Of a stretch of DNA of 64,000 nt, positions 1 through 8,552 are shown piece by piece. This DNA is from Planctomycetes bacterium syqfu. Lineage in GTDB: Bacteria; Planctomycetota; Phycisphaerae; Phycisphaerales; Phycisphaeraceae. Position numbers and translations under genes: made by a program. Below the pieces are notes generated by a model. That model worked only from the letters and a program-made list of their open reading frames with translations. It was not told the origin of the DNA and searched no databases. How positions within the stretch are numbered: the first letter of the stretch is position 1; each line of letters opens with the position of its first letter. The stretch lies in the NCBI GenBank assembly GCA_020974905.1, contig CP087563.1, positions 186,001 to 250,000 on the forward strand. The letters are read 5' to 3'.

Positions 1-1
1 T

Positions 2-193
2 CTTCCCGTTCTCATGGACACACAGGCCAAGGTCGCTCATGCCTATCGCGTGGGTGCGATCCCGCAGACGGTGATCATTGCCAACGGCATGGTGCGCCAT
101 GTCCATGTCGGCAATCCGTCGGACTTCCAGACGGTGCTACGTGCCCAGATCAATGATCTGCTTGGTCCGCCTGTTTCAATCACACGGAAATAA
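2..193 (+). CDS. Thioredoxin-like protein, C-terminal part (cut by window start)
   Basis: Only the last 63 residues are present. They read LPVLMDTQAKVAHAYRVGAIPQT, the segment around the cis-proline of a TlpA/ResA-type thioredoxin fold. The next gene downstream has an almost parallel segment (LPVLMDTDSKVTAAYRAYSIPQT), so the two are probably tandem paralogues. The redox CxxC lies outside the window, so activity cannot be judged. Family placement is secure; function is by analogy (periplasmic thiol-disulfide exchange). Confidence 0.75.
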   Translation, partial: LPVLMDTQAKVAHAYRVGAIPQTVIIANGMVRHVHVGNPSDFQTVLRAQINDLLGPPVSITRK

Positions 194-299
194 ATCACTC
201 TCGCCACAGATTGATTCAATGGGAAATGCATCCCAAAGATGTCGCTGATAGTAAAGCCTGTCACGCGAGATCGTTCGTTATCCAATTGAAAGTTACACA

Positions 300-1529
300 A
301 TGCGCATCAAGTTTCAATCGTCTTATGTTTTGTTGGCCATGTTACTGCTCAGCCTCGCAGCCCTTGTTCATGCACAGCAAACCCCGCAGGCAGAACCGTT
401 GAGTATTTCACAGTGGCAACAGAAGATCATTGATACCTACAAGGATTTGGATCGCTACAAAGTCCACAAGACCATCAAGATCACCCAGACCATTGATGCG
501 GTCAGCGAGCATGATCAAGTCGAAATCGACATCGCGCTGGACCGCACGAAGAAACAGATCATGGTCCAGGCCGACCGACTTCGTATGGTGGGTAAGGACA
601 ATATTCTTCGCACGCAGATGGTCCCTGCCAGCACGTCACATCTGCACATGGACAATGTCGATCCGCTGGACCCAGCAACCATTCAAAAGGCTTGGCCGAT
701 GTTCCCGGTCTGGCTGTGGGTACCTGATCTGTCGCTTTATCTGGGGACCGAGGTGCAACTGTACATCAAGAGTGATGACTTCAAATTTTCGATGCGTGAT
801 ACCAAACTGCCTGATTCTCAGATCGAATTTGAAACCCAACTCGGTGGCTTGAAAATGTATCTCACCGTCATCAAGAAAACCGCGATGATCCAAAAAGTTC
901 TGTTGGTTGCAAAGAACCAAACCCCTGAAGGCAAGCCGGTCACCACCGAGATGGATTACGACATCAAGTTCAGCCAGCCCGAGTCATGGGATGCCAAGAC
1001 CTTTGCAATGGATGTCACCAACAGCAAGCCGGTGCAGACGGTTTCTCAAATGATTGAAGATGCCCAGTCGCCCAAGGCATTGCAGGGGAGCGATGCGCCG
1101 CCTGTCGTGCTCAAGACACTCAAGGACAACAAGACGGTTGACATTGCCAAACTCAGCAACAAAGTCATCGTGCTCGACTTCTGGGCAACGTGGTGTGGTC
1201 CCTGTCGCCGCGCTATGCCGGAGTTGATTGCCTTTGACAAATGGGCCAAGGAAAACAAGCTGGATGTCGCGGTGTTTACGGTGAACATCGAAGAGGAAAA
1301 AGAGCTTGTTCAGCAATTTGTTGATCAGCAGAACATGACACTGCCCGTGCTCATGGACACCGACAGTAAAGTGACCGCAGCCTATCGAGCCTACTCCATC
1401 CCCCAGACCGTCTTTATCGTTGATGGTAAAATTCAGCGTATTTTCCAGGGCTTTTCACCACGTGTCGCAGACGAGTGGCGCAACGTCGTCAATGATGCAT
1501 TGGGTGTCGATCCATCAACAAAGCCGTGA
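300..1529 (+). CDS. Exported TlpA-like thioredoxin with N-terminal LolA/DUF2092-like domain
   Basis: This 409-residue protein starts with a signal peptide (about residues 1-25, ending VHA). Residues 30-235 form a beta-rich domain resembling the outer-membrane lipoprotein carrier-like DUF2092 family. A thioredoxin domain follows, with the redox motif WCGPC at residues 298-302 and the cis-proline segment SIPQT. The likely role is thiol-disulfide exchange in the periplasm or envelope. It lies about 100 bp after a truncated relative, so the pair may be one operon. The N-terminal domain call is from the overall pattern; the thioredoxin call is firm. Confidence 0.85.
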   Translation: MRIKFQSSYVLLAMLLLSLAALVHAQQTPQAEPLSISQWQQKIIDTYKDLDRYKVHKTIKITQTIDAVSEHDQVEIDIALDRTKKQIMVQADRLRMVGKDNILRTQMVPASTSHLHMDNVDPLDPATIQKAWPMFPVWLWVPDLSLYLGTEVQLYIKSDDFKFSMRDTKLPDSQIEFETQLGGLKMYLTVIKKTAMIQKVLLVAKNQTPEGKPVTTEMDYDIKFSQPESWDAKTFAMDVTNSKPVQTVSQMIEDAQSPKALQGSDAPPVVLKTLKDNKTVDIAKLSNKVIVLDFWATWCGPCRRAMPELIAFDKWAKENKLDVAVFTVNIEEEKELVQQFVDQQNMTLPVLMDTDSKVTAAYRAYSIPQTVFIVDGKIQRIFQGFSPRVADEWRNVVNDALGVDPSTKP

Positions 1530-1606
1530 CTCTCCAAAGTCACGGGTTGCCTTGATAATGATTGGGCATGACACATGTCTTTGGATGTCGCGTGATTTTG
1601 ACATTA

Positions 1607-2284
1607 TTAAACGTCAGCGATCTGCGGTTTCCTGATCACACGACAAACCATCGCGCTGAACAATAAACCAATTGTCCAACCCACGATCACATCACTTGCA
1701 TAATGCGCCCCGACAAAGATGCGACTTATTGCAATAAGCAATCCCAAACACAACCACAGCCATCGGAACCGTGGCATGAATTGGCAGGCCAGTATCATCA
1801 ACGCCGCAGCCGTGGCCGAGTGACCTGACGGGAATGAGTGGACCATGTAACCATGTTCAAAGAACGCAAAGCCGAATTGATCCTTGGTCAGTAACATCGG
1901 CGGGCGATACCGACCGAAGATCCATTTGAACAGATTAACGACTAAACCACTGCCACCAATGCAGGCCACGATCAACCAACACCGCCAGGCAATCATCGCG
2001 TCACGCGTGATGAGTTTGTAAACCACCAGCATGAAGCCGGCAAGCACCAGGTACCATTCCGAAAGTCCGAAACGCGTCACCAACTGCCAGGCATCATTGG
2101 TCTGCGGACTGAGTGTGTCAGCCCAGCGAGCCAGTGGCCGGTCGATGGTGAAATAGCAGATACCGCCAAGGAGCAGGGCGATTCCCATCATCAGTGTCTG
2201 ACGTCCACGATTTGCCAGAAACCATGAAATGAGCTGTGGGGCAGCCAGTTTTGTTTGTGATGTTTGTGTCATATCTTGATTTTG
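1607..2284 (-). CDS. PAP2-family membrane phosphatase
   Basis: All three parts of the PAP2/phosphatidic acid phosphatase signature are visible: a lysine followed by RYRP, then PSGHS, then SRIFVGAHYASD with the catalytic histidine and aspartate. Several hydrophobic segments place it in the membrane. It probably removes phosphate from a lipid phosphate such as undecaprenyl pyrophosphate or phosphatidic acid. I chose an ATG with GAGGGA just upstream; a start 14 codons earlier (2326) is possible. Convergent with the thioredoxin gene. Confidence 0.85.
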   Translation of the reverse strand, partial: QNQDMTQTSQTKLAAPQLISWFLANRGRQTLMMGIALLLGGICYFTIDRPLARWADTLSPQTNDAWQLVTRFGLSEWYLVLAGFMLVVYKLITRDAMIAWRCWLIVACIGGSGLVVNLFKWIFGRYRPPMLLTKDQFGFAFFEHGYMVHSFPSGHSATAAALMILACQFMPRFRWLWLCLGLLIAISRIFVGAHYASDVIVGWTIGLLFSAMVCRVIRKPQIADV

Positions 2285-2507
2285 CATCAGTCCCTCATGA
2301 TAACACCAGTCGGACCTGAACGACATAAAACCAGCGACCCATGCAGGTTTAATCCCATTTGTGGAAAAATATCGCCTTGAATATTGAAATAGTTTGGCCT
2401 CTTTGACCGATGTACCTATTAGGGAATAAGCAATTTGGTCCTTGCTTTAAACGTGAACGTATTGCATGTTTCAAGCAGTCCAAAGCACCTTTCGTAAAGG
2501 GACGCAA

Positions 2508-2957
2508 ATGACTACGCAAAATGCAGCATTGACCCTCTCCCGTGCCCCCAAAGCTGGCAAGAAGTATTTCTCCGTTGATGAAGCCAACCAGGCACTGGCC
2601 TACGTTCGGCCTGTGACACGGGACTTGATGGACTGCTATGCTCATGTGGTGGACATCCGCCGTCGTATCGAAAAGCCCCAGGAGTTCGACAGTCGCGAAC
2701 ATCTGGAAGCTGAGTACGAAACCACCATGGATCGTCTGAGTGAACTCGTGGACGAACTGCACATGGTGGGCGTGGAACTCAAAGACTTTGAACGCGGCCT
2801 GATCGACTTCCCTTCGGTCCATGATGACCGGGAAATCTATCTCTGCTGGCAATTCAAGGATCAGCAGGTCGAAGCCTGGCATGAAACCGATGCCGGCTTT
2901 GCAGGAAGACAGAATGTCTCCTTGCTTTGCGAACCAGCCTGCGACAAGGCAGCATAA
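2508..2957 (+). CDS. DUF2203-family protein
   Basis: A 149-residue soluble protein with the layout of the DUF2203 family: KYFSVDEANQALAYVRPV near the start, a helical middle rich in E/R/L, then KDFERGLIDFPS and REIYLCWQF. The end of the family is usually a conserved glycine/tryptophan segment, seen here as EAWHETDAGFAGR. Function is unknown. The ATG at 2508 is preceded by AAAGGGA; an upstream in-frame ATG at 2466 lacks a comparable site. Confidence 0.8.
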   Translation: MTTQNAALTLSRAPKAGKKYFSVDEANQALAYVRPVTRDLMDCYAHVVDIRRRIEKPQEFDSREHLEAEYETTMDRLSELVDELHMVGVELKDFERGLIDFPSVHDDREIYLCWQFKDQQVEAWHETDAGFAGRQNVSLLCEPACDKAA

Positions 2958-3149
2958 AACCCCTCGATTTAAGGCATCAAACGACCTTAAATCACCAAGC
3001 CCCGTCCGTCAGTGGTCCATCACCAGCAGGGCGGTTATTCAACCCAATCAAATAAACCAATCAAACAGGATGAGCATCACGTTCATCCTGTTTTTTCATA
3101 GCTTAAGAGCGCTCGGATTCCAGTAGCTTTTTCGTGCCGTTCAACGAAT

Positions 3150-3297
3150 TATATCAATCCCGCCAATAACTCGTGCGTTCCAATTCATTGAGCACCGGGT
3201 GTCAACCCGGTGCCCCACGGCGTAACGTTGACACAACGGACACCGGATAGACATCCAGTGCTTAAGAAAGCACGAGTTTTTACTGGGATTGGTATTA
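3150..3297. repeat. Palindromic repeat with inverted ends (family B)
   Basis: The left end reads AATCCCGCCAATAACTCGTGC and the right end is its approximate reverse complement (GCACGAGTTTTTACTGGGATT). A fragment of the same family (ACCAATCCCGCTAAAAACAC) recurs at about 42463. No ORF inside. It looks like a small non-autonomous element, directly followed by the family A repeat. Confidence 0.5.
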
Positions 3298-3309
3298 ATC
3301 TCCACCTGC

Positions 3310-3395
3310 CGTCACTCCCGCGCAGGCGGGAGTCCAGTGGAACCTGCAAACGTCATCAGAATGCCACTGGATTCGGGCCTTCGCGGGAATGACGA
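3310..3395. repeat. Dispersed palindromic repeat, family A, copy 1
   Basis: An imperfect hairpin with outer arms GTCACTCCCGCG...CGCGGGAATGAC and an inner CCAGTGGAAC...GCCACTGGATTC pair. Three further copies lie at about 16337, 24579 and 38353. This copy has the palindromic core but not the longer outer ends seen in the others. Confidence 0.75.
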
Positions 3396-3483
3396 AACCT
3401 AAAACGCATGGAGATTAATCCGCAGGATCAAATCACGATCTAAAAATATAATTGATTTTCCGTCTCAATTGCGGCAAATGCTA

Positions 3484-3535
3484 TTGACATTGAATCTCAT
3501 CGAGATAAAATATGTTTGTTGAGAGTGATTCTCAA
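3484..3535 (+). promoter_or_regulatory. Sigma70-type promoter with Fur-like operator
   Basis: TTGACA at 3484-3489 and TAAAAT at 3506-3511 are 16 bp apart. The palindrome TTGAGAGTGATTCTCAA at 3519-3535 sits at the expected transcription start. It fits the 7-1-7 inverted-repeat layout of Fur-family operators. Iron (or zinc/peroxide) control of the small gene downstream is inferred from this. Confidence 0.55.
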
Positions 3536-3554
3536 TAAAGAAATGGAGATTGTC

Positions 3555-3704
3555 ATGCAACGATCCACCACAACCATCAGCAGTGCGGACAAGAGCATTC
3601 GAACGCGACGTTTCGGGTACCTGCACATGGGGTACGGTCCAGCCAGCTTGGCTGCCGGACTGATTGTGGCAGGCATTCTCGGGATGATGATTTCATTCAC
3701 CTGA
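3555..3704 (+). CDS. Small single-pass membrane protein, probably Fur-regulated
   Basis: A 49-residue protein starting MQRSTTTISS, with one membrane segment near the C terminus (ASLAAGLIVAGILGMMISF). The ATG has GGAGATT upstream. It is the only gene behind a strong promoter with a Fur-like box. I do not recognise the family. Small membrane proteins in iron regulons often assist iron transporters, but nothing here proves that. Confidence 0.55.
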   Translation: MQRSTTTISSADKSIRTRRFGYLHMGYGPASLAAGLIVAGILGMMISFT

Positions 3705-3719
3705 TTTGATATGAAAAAC

Positions 3720-3852
3720 ACAGGTTGACTCCCTGTCACGATACAACGGCGAAGCGTTCTCACCACGGAGTCAGCAGGCTAGTATGGCCTGCAGGTGAAA
3801 CGCAACAGAGGATTCCAGGCCGTCTCGTTCTTGAGACGGCCTGTCCTTTTTT
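3720..3852 (+). ncRNA. Structured RNA / 3' UTR ending in an intrinsic terminator
   Basis: Visible pairings are: TGACTCC (about 3725) with GGAGTCA (about 3769), enclosing AACG-GCGAAG-CGTT; then GCAGGC-like arms around TAGTAT; then a strong terminator, AGGCCGTCTC (3817-3826) with GAGACGGCCT (3833-3842), followed by a T run. It may be a stable 3' RNA of the upstream gene or an sRNA. No convincing ORF lies inside. Confidence 0.45.
3817..3852 (+). terminator. Rho-independent terminator
   Basis: A 10-bp perfect stem with a 6-nt loop (GTTCTT), followed by GTCCTTTTTT. It ends transcription from the Fur-like promoter. Confidence 0.85.
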
Positions 3853-3866
3853 CGGGGTGCTATCAT

Positions 3867-4376
3867 TCATTGCTCAAAGAACCAATTTAAAAAATCAGTC
3901 GGAACATCCCCCGTCATTTCCATGATGGCGTGGGCAACCGCTGTATTGCCTTTGCATGCTGCCAATGCGCTTAACGCACAAAGCAGATGACTCTCATCCC
4001 ATTTTTTGATGAAGGTTTTACCAATCAATGCCGGGAGTCGTTCAAGCGATTGAAAATAAGCCTGTGCCAGCACGTCACAGACAGAGATATCCTGTTCAAT
4101 CCTGCAAATTTCGACCCAAGCTGGAAATTGAAAGTACACCCAATGTGCTTGTATTGGATGCTCCGCCAAAATATCAATGATATGTGGGACTGCTGCAAAG
4201 GATGCCTGATAAACGTCACCTTGGTGGGCCAGACTTGACCAGAGCGTATCCCATAATTCGCCATCGCCTTGATCAGGTGGTAATTCCCGCAGTTGCTCAA
4301 GCACAGCAGGAATGTCTGATGCCCGGCCATAGGCATGGATTAGCTCGTCCCATAACGTGTTATCCAGTTCCAGCAT
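3867..4376 (-). CDS. Hypothetical HEAT-repeat-like protein
   Basis: A 169-residue, mostly helical soluble protein starting MLELDNTLWDELIHAYG. Segments such as YQASFAAVPHIIDIL and LCALSALAACKGNTAVAH look like HEAT-type helical pairs. Similar small HEAT proteins are common as immunity or adaptor proteins, but no partner toxin is next to it. Function unknown. Confidence 0.6.
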   Translation of the reverse strand: MLELDNTLWDELIHAYGRASDIPAVLEQLRELPPDQGDGELWDTLWSSLAHQGDVYQASFAAVPHIIDILAEHPIQAHWVYFQFPAWVEICRIEQDISVCDVLAQAYFQSLERLPALIGKTFIKKWDESHLLCALSALAACKGNTAVAHAIMEMTGDVPTDFLNWFFEQ

Positions 4377-4425
4377 CTTGGATCACCTTATATTTCAAAC
4401 AGTCGTTTCAAGTCACAAACCATCA

Positions 4426-4755
4426 TCACTTCTCCGGCAAATCGCTGACAAAGTCCACACTCAGATCAACGTATTCTTCAAGTTGTTCATCTTCACTCAA
4501 ACCTTCAGCCATGACCATTGCCCAACCTTTCATGGGACGGCCGGTGATATCGAATGGGCGGACATGCGGGCGGGTTAAGAGTTGGTCTGCGATCTCCGGA
4601 CCGACGCGGATGATCAATGCGTCTTTCCAGATACCGACACACATGTTGCCAGCAAGCAGGTAACCCAGGCCGCCGAACATTTTCTTGGTGGTGATGTCCG
4701 GCAGTTGGATGAGCAGATTGTTTAATCGTTCCGCCAGGCCTTCGTCGTATGCCAT
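4426..4755 (-). CDS. TfoX N-terminal-domain protein
   Basis: A 109-residue protein with the TfoX_N signature: TKKMFGGLGYLLAGNMCVGIW near the middle and RPMKGWAMV toward the end. TfoX N-domains occur in competence regulators and as free-standing proteins of unknown role. I chose the start at MAYDEG because the domain begins there; an in-frame ATG 12 codons upstream exists. Confidence 0.8.
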   Translation of the reverse strand: MAYDEGLAERLNNLLIQLPDITTKKMFGGLGYLLAGNMCVGIWKDALIIRVGPEIADQLLTRPHVRPFDITGRPMKGWAMVMAEGLSEDEQLEEYVDLSVDFVSDLPEK

Positions 4756-4812
4756 GAGGTGATGCTCCGAATGGTTTTTGAGGATAAGCAAAACAGTGTG
4801 ACGAGAACTTGA

Positions 4813-6003
4813 TCATTGCGCTTTGGGCGCGGACGCTAATGCGTTGATCAACTGGTCCACATGTTCCTCCGTCAAATCACAACGCAGACTCAGTCGGACC
4901 CTTGCAGCATTGGGTGCAACCGTCGGCGGACGGATGGCAGGGGCATGGATGCCCTGTTGATTCAAGTGTGCTGACAACGCGATCGCTGCATCACTTTCGC
5001 CTGTGATTAAAGGGATAATCGGCGTTTGGACGGTCGTTGTGGGTAAGACAAAACCCATTTGCGTGACCGCTTCCCGGACATGTTTTGAAAGCTCTACCAA
5101 GCGTTCTCGACGCTGTGGTTCAGCAGTGATGACATCCAATGCAGCAGCGATGCAGGCAACCTGAGAGGGCGGTGGGGCAGTGGTGTAAATCAAACTCCGC
5201 GCGTGGTTGATGAGTGTTTCAATGACCGGTTGTTGGGCGGTGACAATTCCTCCAAGTGATCCCAGGGCTTTGCTGGCAGTGGAGATGACAATGTCGACCT
5301 GGTCAGCAACGTTTTGCAGTTCACAAAGTCCGCTGCCTTGGTCGCCGAGAACCCCCGTGCCATGGGCTTCATCGACAATGGTGATCGCATCGTACTTCGC
5401 TGCCAAGGCGCATAGCGCAGGTAAGTCTGCGACATCACCATCCATCGAAAAGACCGAATCAGTGACGATCAATCGCCTGCGTGCATCGGTATAACGCTCC
5501 AGTAGACGCTCAAGTTTTTCGGCGTTGTGATGCGGGTAGACCCGAACGGTGGCACCACAAAACTGAGCAGCATCAATCAGTGACGCATGGGTGAGTTTAT
5601 CAATGAAAACCACATCATCCTGATTGGCAAGGCTGGTCAACACGCCCAGGTTGGCCATGTATCCCGTCGGGAAAATCACCGCAGCAGGAGCATGTTTGAA
5701 AGTGGCAAATTGCGATTCAAGTTGATGGACTTCACAGCTATGCCCGGTGACCAGTTTGCTGGCACCACTGCCCACACCATGCTGCTCGATGGCGGTCACC
5801 GCAGCTTCTTTGAGTTGGGGATGGTTGCTCAGCGCCAGGTAATCATTGCCCGCCAGGTTCAGCAGCTTTTTCCCACCTCGCTTGAGATACGGCCCATCCA
5901 CATCACTGGGCAGCAACTGACGGTAAAGGGATACCGTCTGGCGTTGAAGGAGATCCTTTTTAAGATCTCCCAGCCAGGACTTGGGGGAATTGGCGTTCAT
6001 CAC
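4813..6003 (-). CDS. bioF: 8-amino-7-oxononanoate synthase (biotin synthesis)
   Basis: A 396-residue PLP-dependent enzyme of the alpha-oxoamine synthase family. It condenses pimeloyl-thioester and L-alanine into 8-amino-7-oxononanoate. Visible landmarks are GNDYLALSNHP at the start, GSGASKLVTGHSCEVH, FSMDGDVADLP, the cofactor aspartate in IVDEAHGTGVLG, and the PLP lysine in STASKALGSLGG. No other bio genes are in the window. The related 2-amino-3-ketobutyrate CoA ligase is an alternative, but the GSGASKLVTG segment favours BioF. Confidence 0.85.
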   Translation of the reverse strand: MMNANSPKSWLGDLKKDLLQRQTVSLYRQLLPSDVDGPYLKRGGKKLLNLAGNDYLALSNHPQLKEAAVTAIEQHGVGSGASKLVTGHSCEVHQLESQFATFKHAPAAVIFPTGYMANLGVLTSLANQDDVVFIDKLTHASLIDAAQFCGATVRVYPHHNAEKLERLLERYTDARRRLIVTDSVFSMDGDVADLPALCALAAKYDAITIVDEAHGTGVLGDQGSGLCELQNVADQVDIVISTASKALGSLGGIVTAQQPVIETLINHARSLIYTTAPPPSQVACIAAALDVITAEPQRRERLVELSKHVREAVTQMGFVLPTTTVQTPIIPLITGESDAAIALSAHLNQQGIHAPAIRPPTVAPNAARVRLSLRCDLTEEHVDQLINALASAPKAQ

Positions 6004-6104
6004 GTAGCAAGTTGTGCCAAAGCAATGCTGTGACAGGACAGATGGACGAATGCCGTCACATCACTGCGGGCACCATAAAGACAGGTTAAACTGTCAGTTA
6101 ACGA

Positions 6105-6443
6105 TCAATCGTCGCCGTCATCGGAACTGTCGTCGAAATTCAGCTCGGTCGACTCGGGCATTTCAACCAGAGTCTGCTTCATCAAGCGACCGACCTTGAA
6201 TTTAACCGTGCGCTTCGGCGGAACCTGCACGGGTTCAAGGGTTTTGGGATTTTGAGCCTTGCGAGCACGTCGGTGCTTGACTTCAAAAACACCGAAGTCA
6301 CGGAATTCCAAGCGGTTACCTTTGCCCAACTCGACAATGATGTTGTCGAGAAAGCTCTGGACGATCCGTTTGACCACAACGCGCTTTTGACCTGTGGCAT
6401 CGGCGATCTGGTCAATAAGTTCTTTTTTCGTCACAGTAGCCAT
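6105..6443 (-). CDS. HU/IHF-family DNA-binding protein
   Basis: 112 residues. Residues 1-90 follow the HU fold (MATVTKKELIDQIADATG..., then NRLEFRDFGVFEVKHRRARKAQNPKT), with the DNA-intercalating NP in AQNPKT. The C terminus adds an acidic tail rich in D and S, longer than canonical HU. Such proteins bend DNA and compact the nucleoid, and IHF-like members assist site-specific recombination. A likely promoter lies upstream (TTGACG at 6588-6593, CATACT at 6565-6570, minus strand). Confidence 0.9.
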   Translation of the reverse strand: MATVTKKELIDQIADATGQKRVVVKRIVQSFLDNIIVELGKGNRLEFRDFGVFEVKHRRARKAQNPKTLEPVQVPPKRTVKFKVGRLMKQTLVEMPESTELNFDDSSDDGDD

Positions 6444-6660
6444 TTTTCAATAGCCCCTTTGCTTTGAGTGTCCATCGTGGCGGATTTATCTGATGTACCA
6501 AACAGTAACGCTAAACCTCTAATATGGCAGACATTCACACAAAACATGTCATGTTGCTGTCTAAGTATGACATTCCTACCCCATAACGTCAAGGCATTGT
6601 CATATCGGGTTTAACAAACATTTTTCCAACTTGTCCTTGCATTCATTACGATTTAACATC

Positions 6661-7176
6661 ATGGCTATGAACACGGCACCTGAAAATCTGTCCATCGTCC
6701 ATCATCCAGCACCCATTCTCCGCAAGGTATGTCAACCGGTTGAAGCGGTGACGCCGGAGATTGTTGCTATTTGTAAACGCATGCTTGAGTTGATGCATGA
6801 AGCTCCGGGCGTAGGCTTGGCTGCACCGCAAGTTGGTCTACCCTTACGCTTGTTTGTTGCCAACGCATCAGGTGAACCCGAAGACGATATGGTGTTCATC
6901 AATCCCGAGATTACCGTCGAAGGTAAAGCAATGGAAGACATGGAAGAAGGCTGCCTGTCACTGCCGGGAATCAATGCCAGCATTCGACGTCCCAAAGCTG
7001 TAACGATTGAAGCGACAGACATTGATGGCAATCGCTTCCGCGCAACCAGTGACGATCTGCCCGCACGCATCTGGCAACACGAAAACGATCACCTCGATGG
7101 CGTGATGATCATCGACAAGATGTCACCCATCGACAAGATGGCCAACCGCAAAGCGCTTAAGGAAATGGAAGGGTGA
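6661..7176 (+). CDS. def: Peptide deformylase
   Basis: About 171 residues. The three catalytic motifs are clear: GVGLAAPQVG, EGCLSLPG (metal cysteine) and WQHENDHLDG (metal histidines and catalytic glutamate). It removes the formyl group from nascent peptides. fmt follows immediately, the usual pairing of the enzymes that add and remove formyl-Met. Starts at 6661 or two codons later are equally plausible. Confidence 0.95.
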   Translation: MAMNTAPENLSIVHHPAPILRKVCQPVEAVTPEIVAICKRMLELMHEAPGVGLAAPQVGLPLRLFVANASGEPEDDMVFINPEITVEGKAMEDMEEGCLSLPGINASIRRPKAVTIEATDIDGNRFRATSDDLPARIWQHENDHLDGVMIIDKMSPIDKMANRKALKEMEG

Positions 7177-7179
7177 AAG

Positions 7180-7290
7180 ATAGGGAGTAGGCAATCGTGA
7201 ATAGGGAGTAGGGATAAGACAACTACTCCCCATGTCACAACAGAATATAGCTTTCTTTTCTACTCCCTAATCACTACTCCCTGATTTAAC
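7180..7290. repeat. GGGAGTAG direct and inverted repeats between def and fmt
   Basis: The word AGGGAGTAG occurs twice in the first half and its complement CTACTCCC three times in the second half. The spacer can therefore fold into a long imperfect hairpin. It may be a small repeat element or a transcript-processing structure between the two genes. Confidence 0.5.
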
Positions 7291-8226
7291 ATGCGAATTA
7301 TCTTCTCTGGTTCTGGTGCATTTGGTTTACCCACGCTCAAAGCCCTTCATCAAAAGCATGAAGTGGTTGCTGTCTTAACCCAACCCGATCAACCGGCAGG
7401 GCGTAAGCGTGTTCTCACCCCAACGCCGATTGGACAATGGGCTACCGAGCAGAATCTGCCTGTATATAAGTTCGAAAACGCCAACGAGCCTGATGCCATA
7501 TCGCAGATCGCATCACACCAACCCGAGGCTGGCGTGGTCATTGCCTATGGCCAGAAACTCTCCGAAGAACTGATCGCAGCAATGGGCAAACTCGCTGTGA
7601 ATCTCCATGCGTCGTTGCTTCCTGCGTATCGCGGTGCAGCACCGATCAACTGGGCGATGATCGATGGCTGTCAACAAACCGGTAACGCCGTGATCGCGTT
7701 GGCTCAGAAAATGGATGCAGGTGATGTCTACGCAACCAACGTCACCGACATTGATCCATTGGAGACCGCAGGCGAACTGCATGACCGTTTGGCGGACATG
7801 GGGCCGGAGTTGATTCTCAAGGTTTTGGATCAACTCCAAAGCAACACGCTTGATCCAAAACCGCAAGATCACGACAAAGCGACGCTCGCACGTAAGCTCA
7901 AGAAGACTGATGGCATCATCGAAGATTGGACGCAATCCGCAACACAACTCCGCCAACATATTCACGGCCTAAATCCCTGGCCTGGTGTCACCGTGCAACT
8001 CAAGCAGGGCGATGATCAAACCATGCCGTTAAAAATTCTGCGCGTCAAAGACCTGCCCGAAACCAAACACGACAAAACACCGGGAACGTTACTCAAAGAC
8101 TTGACGGTCGCTACAGGCAGCGGCGCATTACAACTGCTCGAAGTCCAACCCGCTGGCAAACGTCCCATGTCCTTCGACGACTTCGCCCGTGGCTACAAAG
8201 TGCAACCGGGTGATCAGTTGGTTTGA
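7291..8226 (+). CDS. fmt: Methionyl-tRNA formyltransferase
   Basis: A 311-residue protein with the formyltransferase core. It begins MRIIFSGSGAFGLPTL and carries the folate-binding and active-site segment NLHASLLPAYRGAAPINWA, followed by a C-terminal tRNA-binding domain (WPGVTVQL...). It formylates initiator Met-tRNA. Its place after def matches the widespread def-fmt pair. Confidence 0.95.
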   Translation: MRIIFSGSGAFGLPTLKALHQKHEVVAVLTQPDQPAGRKRVLTPTPIGQWATEQNLPVYKFENANEPDAISQIASHQPEAGVVIAYGQKLSEELIAAMGKLAVNLHASLLPAYRGAAPINWAMIDGCQQTGNAVIALAQKMDAGDVYATNVTDIDPLETAGELHDRLADMGPELILKVLDQLQSNTLDPKPQDHDKATLARKLKKTDGIIEDWTQSATQLRQHIHGLNPWPGVTVQLKQGDDQTMPLKILRVKDLPETKHDKTPGTLLKDLTVATGSGALQLLEVQPAGKRPMSFDDFARGYKVQPGDQLV

Positions 8227-8255
8227 GTTTTCAAGGTGCATGATTAGGGGATGAT

Positions 8256-8549
8256 ATGGACGCTACTGAACCAACGGTTCCCCATACAAAACCTCATCGC
8301 ATCAAAATTCTCATGCAAGCGTTTGTTTTGTTGCTAGTGGGGGTTTTCTGGGCTAGAGGCACTTATGTCGTTTTCCACTTTTGGGCCTATTTGGCATGGG
8401 GGCAACCTTCGTTAATTGGCGGGGTTGTCATGCATACCATTTGCTTGATTTATATAGGCTTGTTTGTGTTGGCTGGATTGTTAGTCAGTGGATGCTTGAT
8501 CATGAAATCTATCAAGTGTTTTGTCTTGGCAATGGATCGTAAAAATTAA
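8256..8549 (+). CDS. Small hypothetical membrane protein
   Basis: A 97-residue protein with two strong membrane segments (around IKILMQAFVLLLVGVFWAR and ICLIYIGLFVLAGLLVSG). It starts 29 bp after fmt on the same strand and may be co-transcribed. No family recognised. Confidence 0.5.
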   Translation: MDATEPTVPHTKPHRIKILMQAFVLLLVGVFWARGTYVVFHFWAYLAWGQPSLIGGVVMHTICLIYIGLFVLAGLLVSGCLIMKSIKCFVLAMDRKN

Positions 8550-8552
8550 TTT

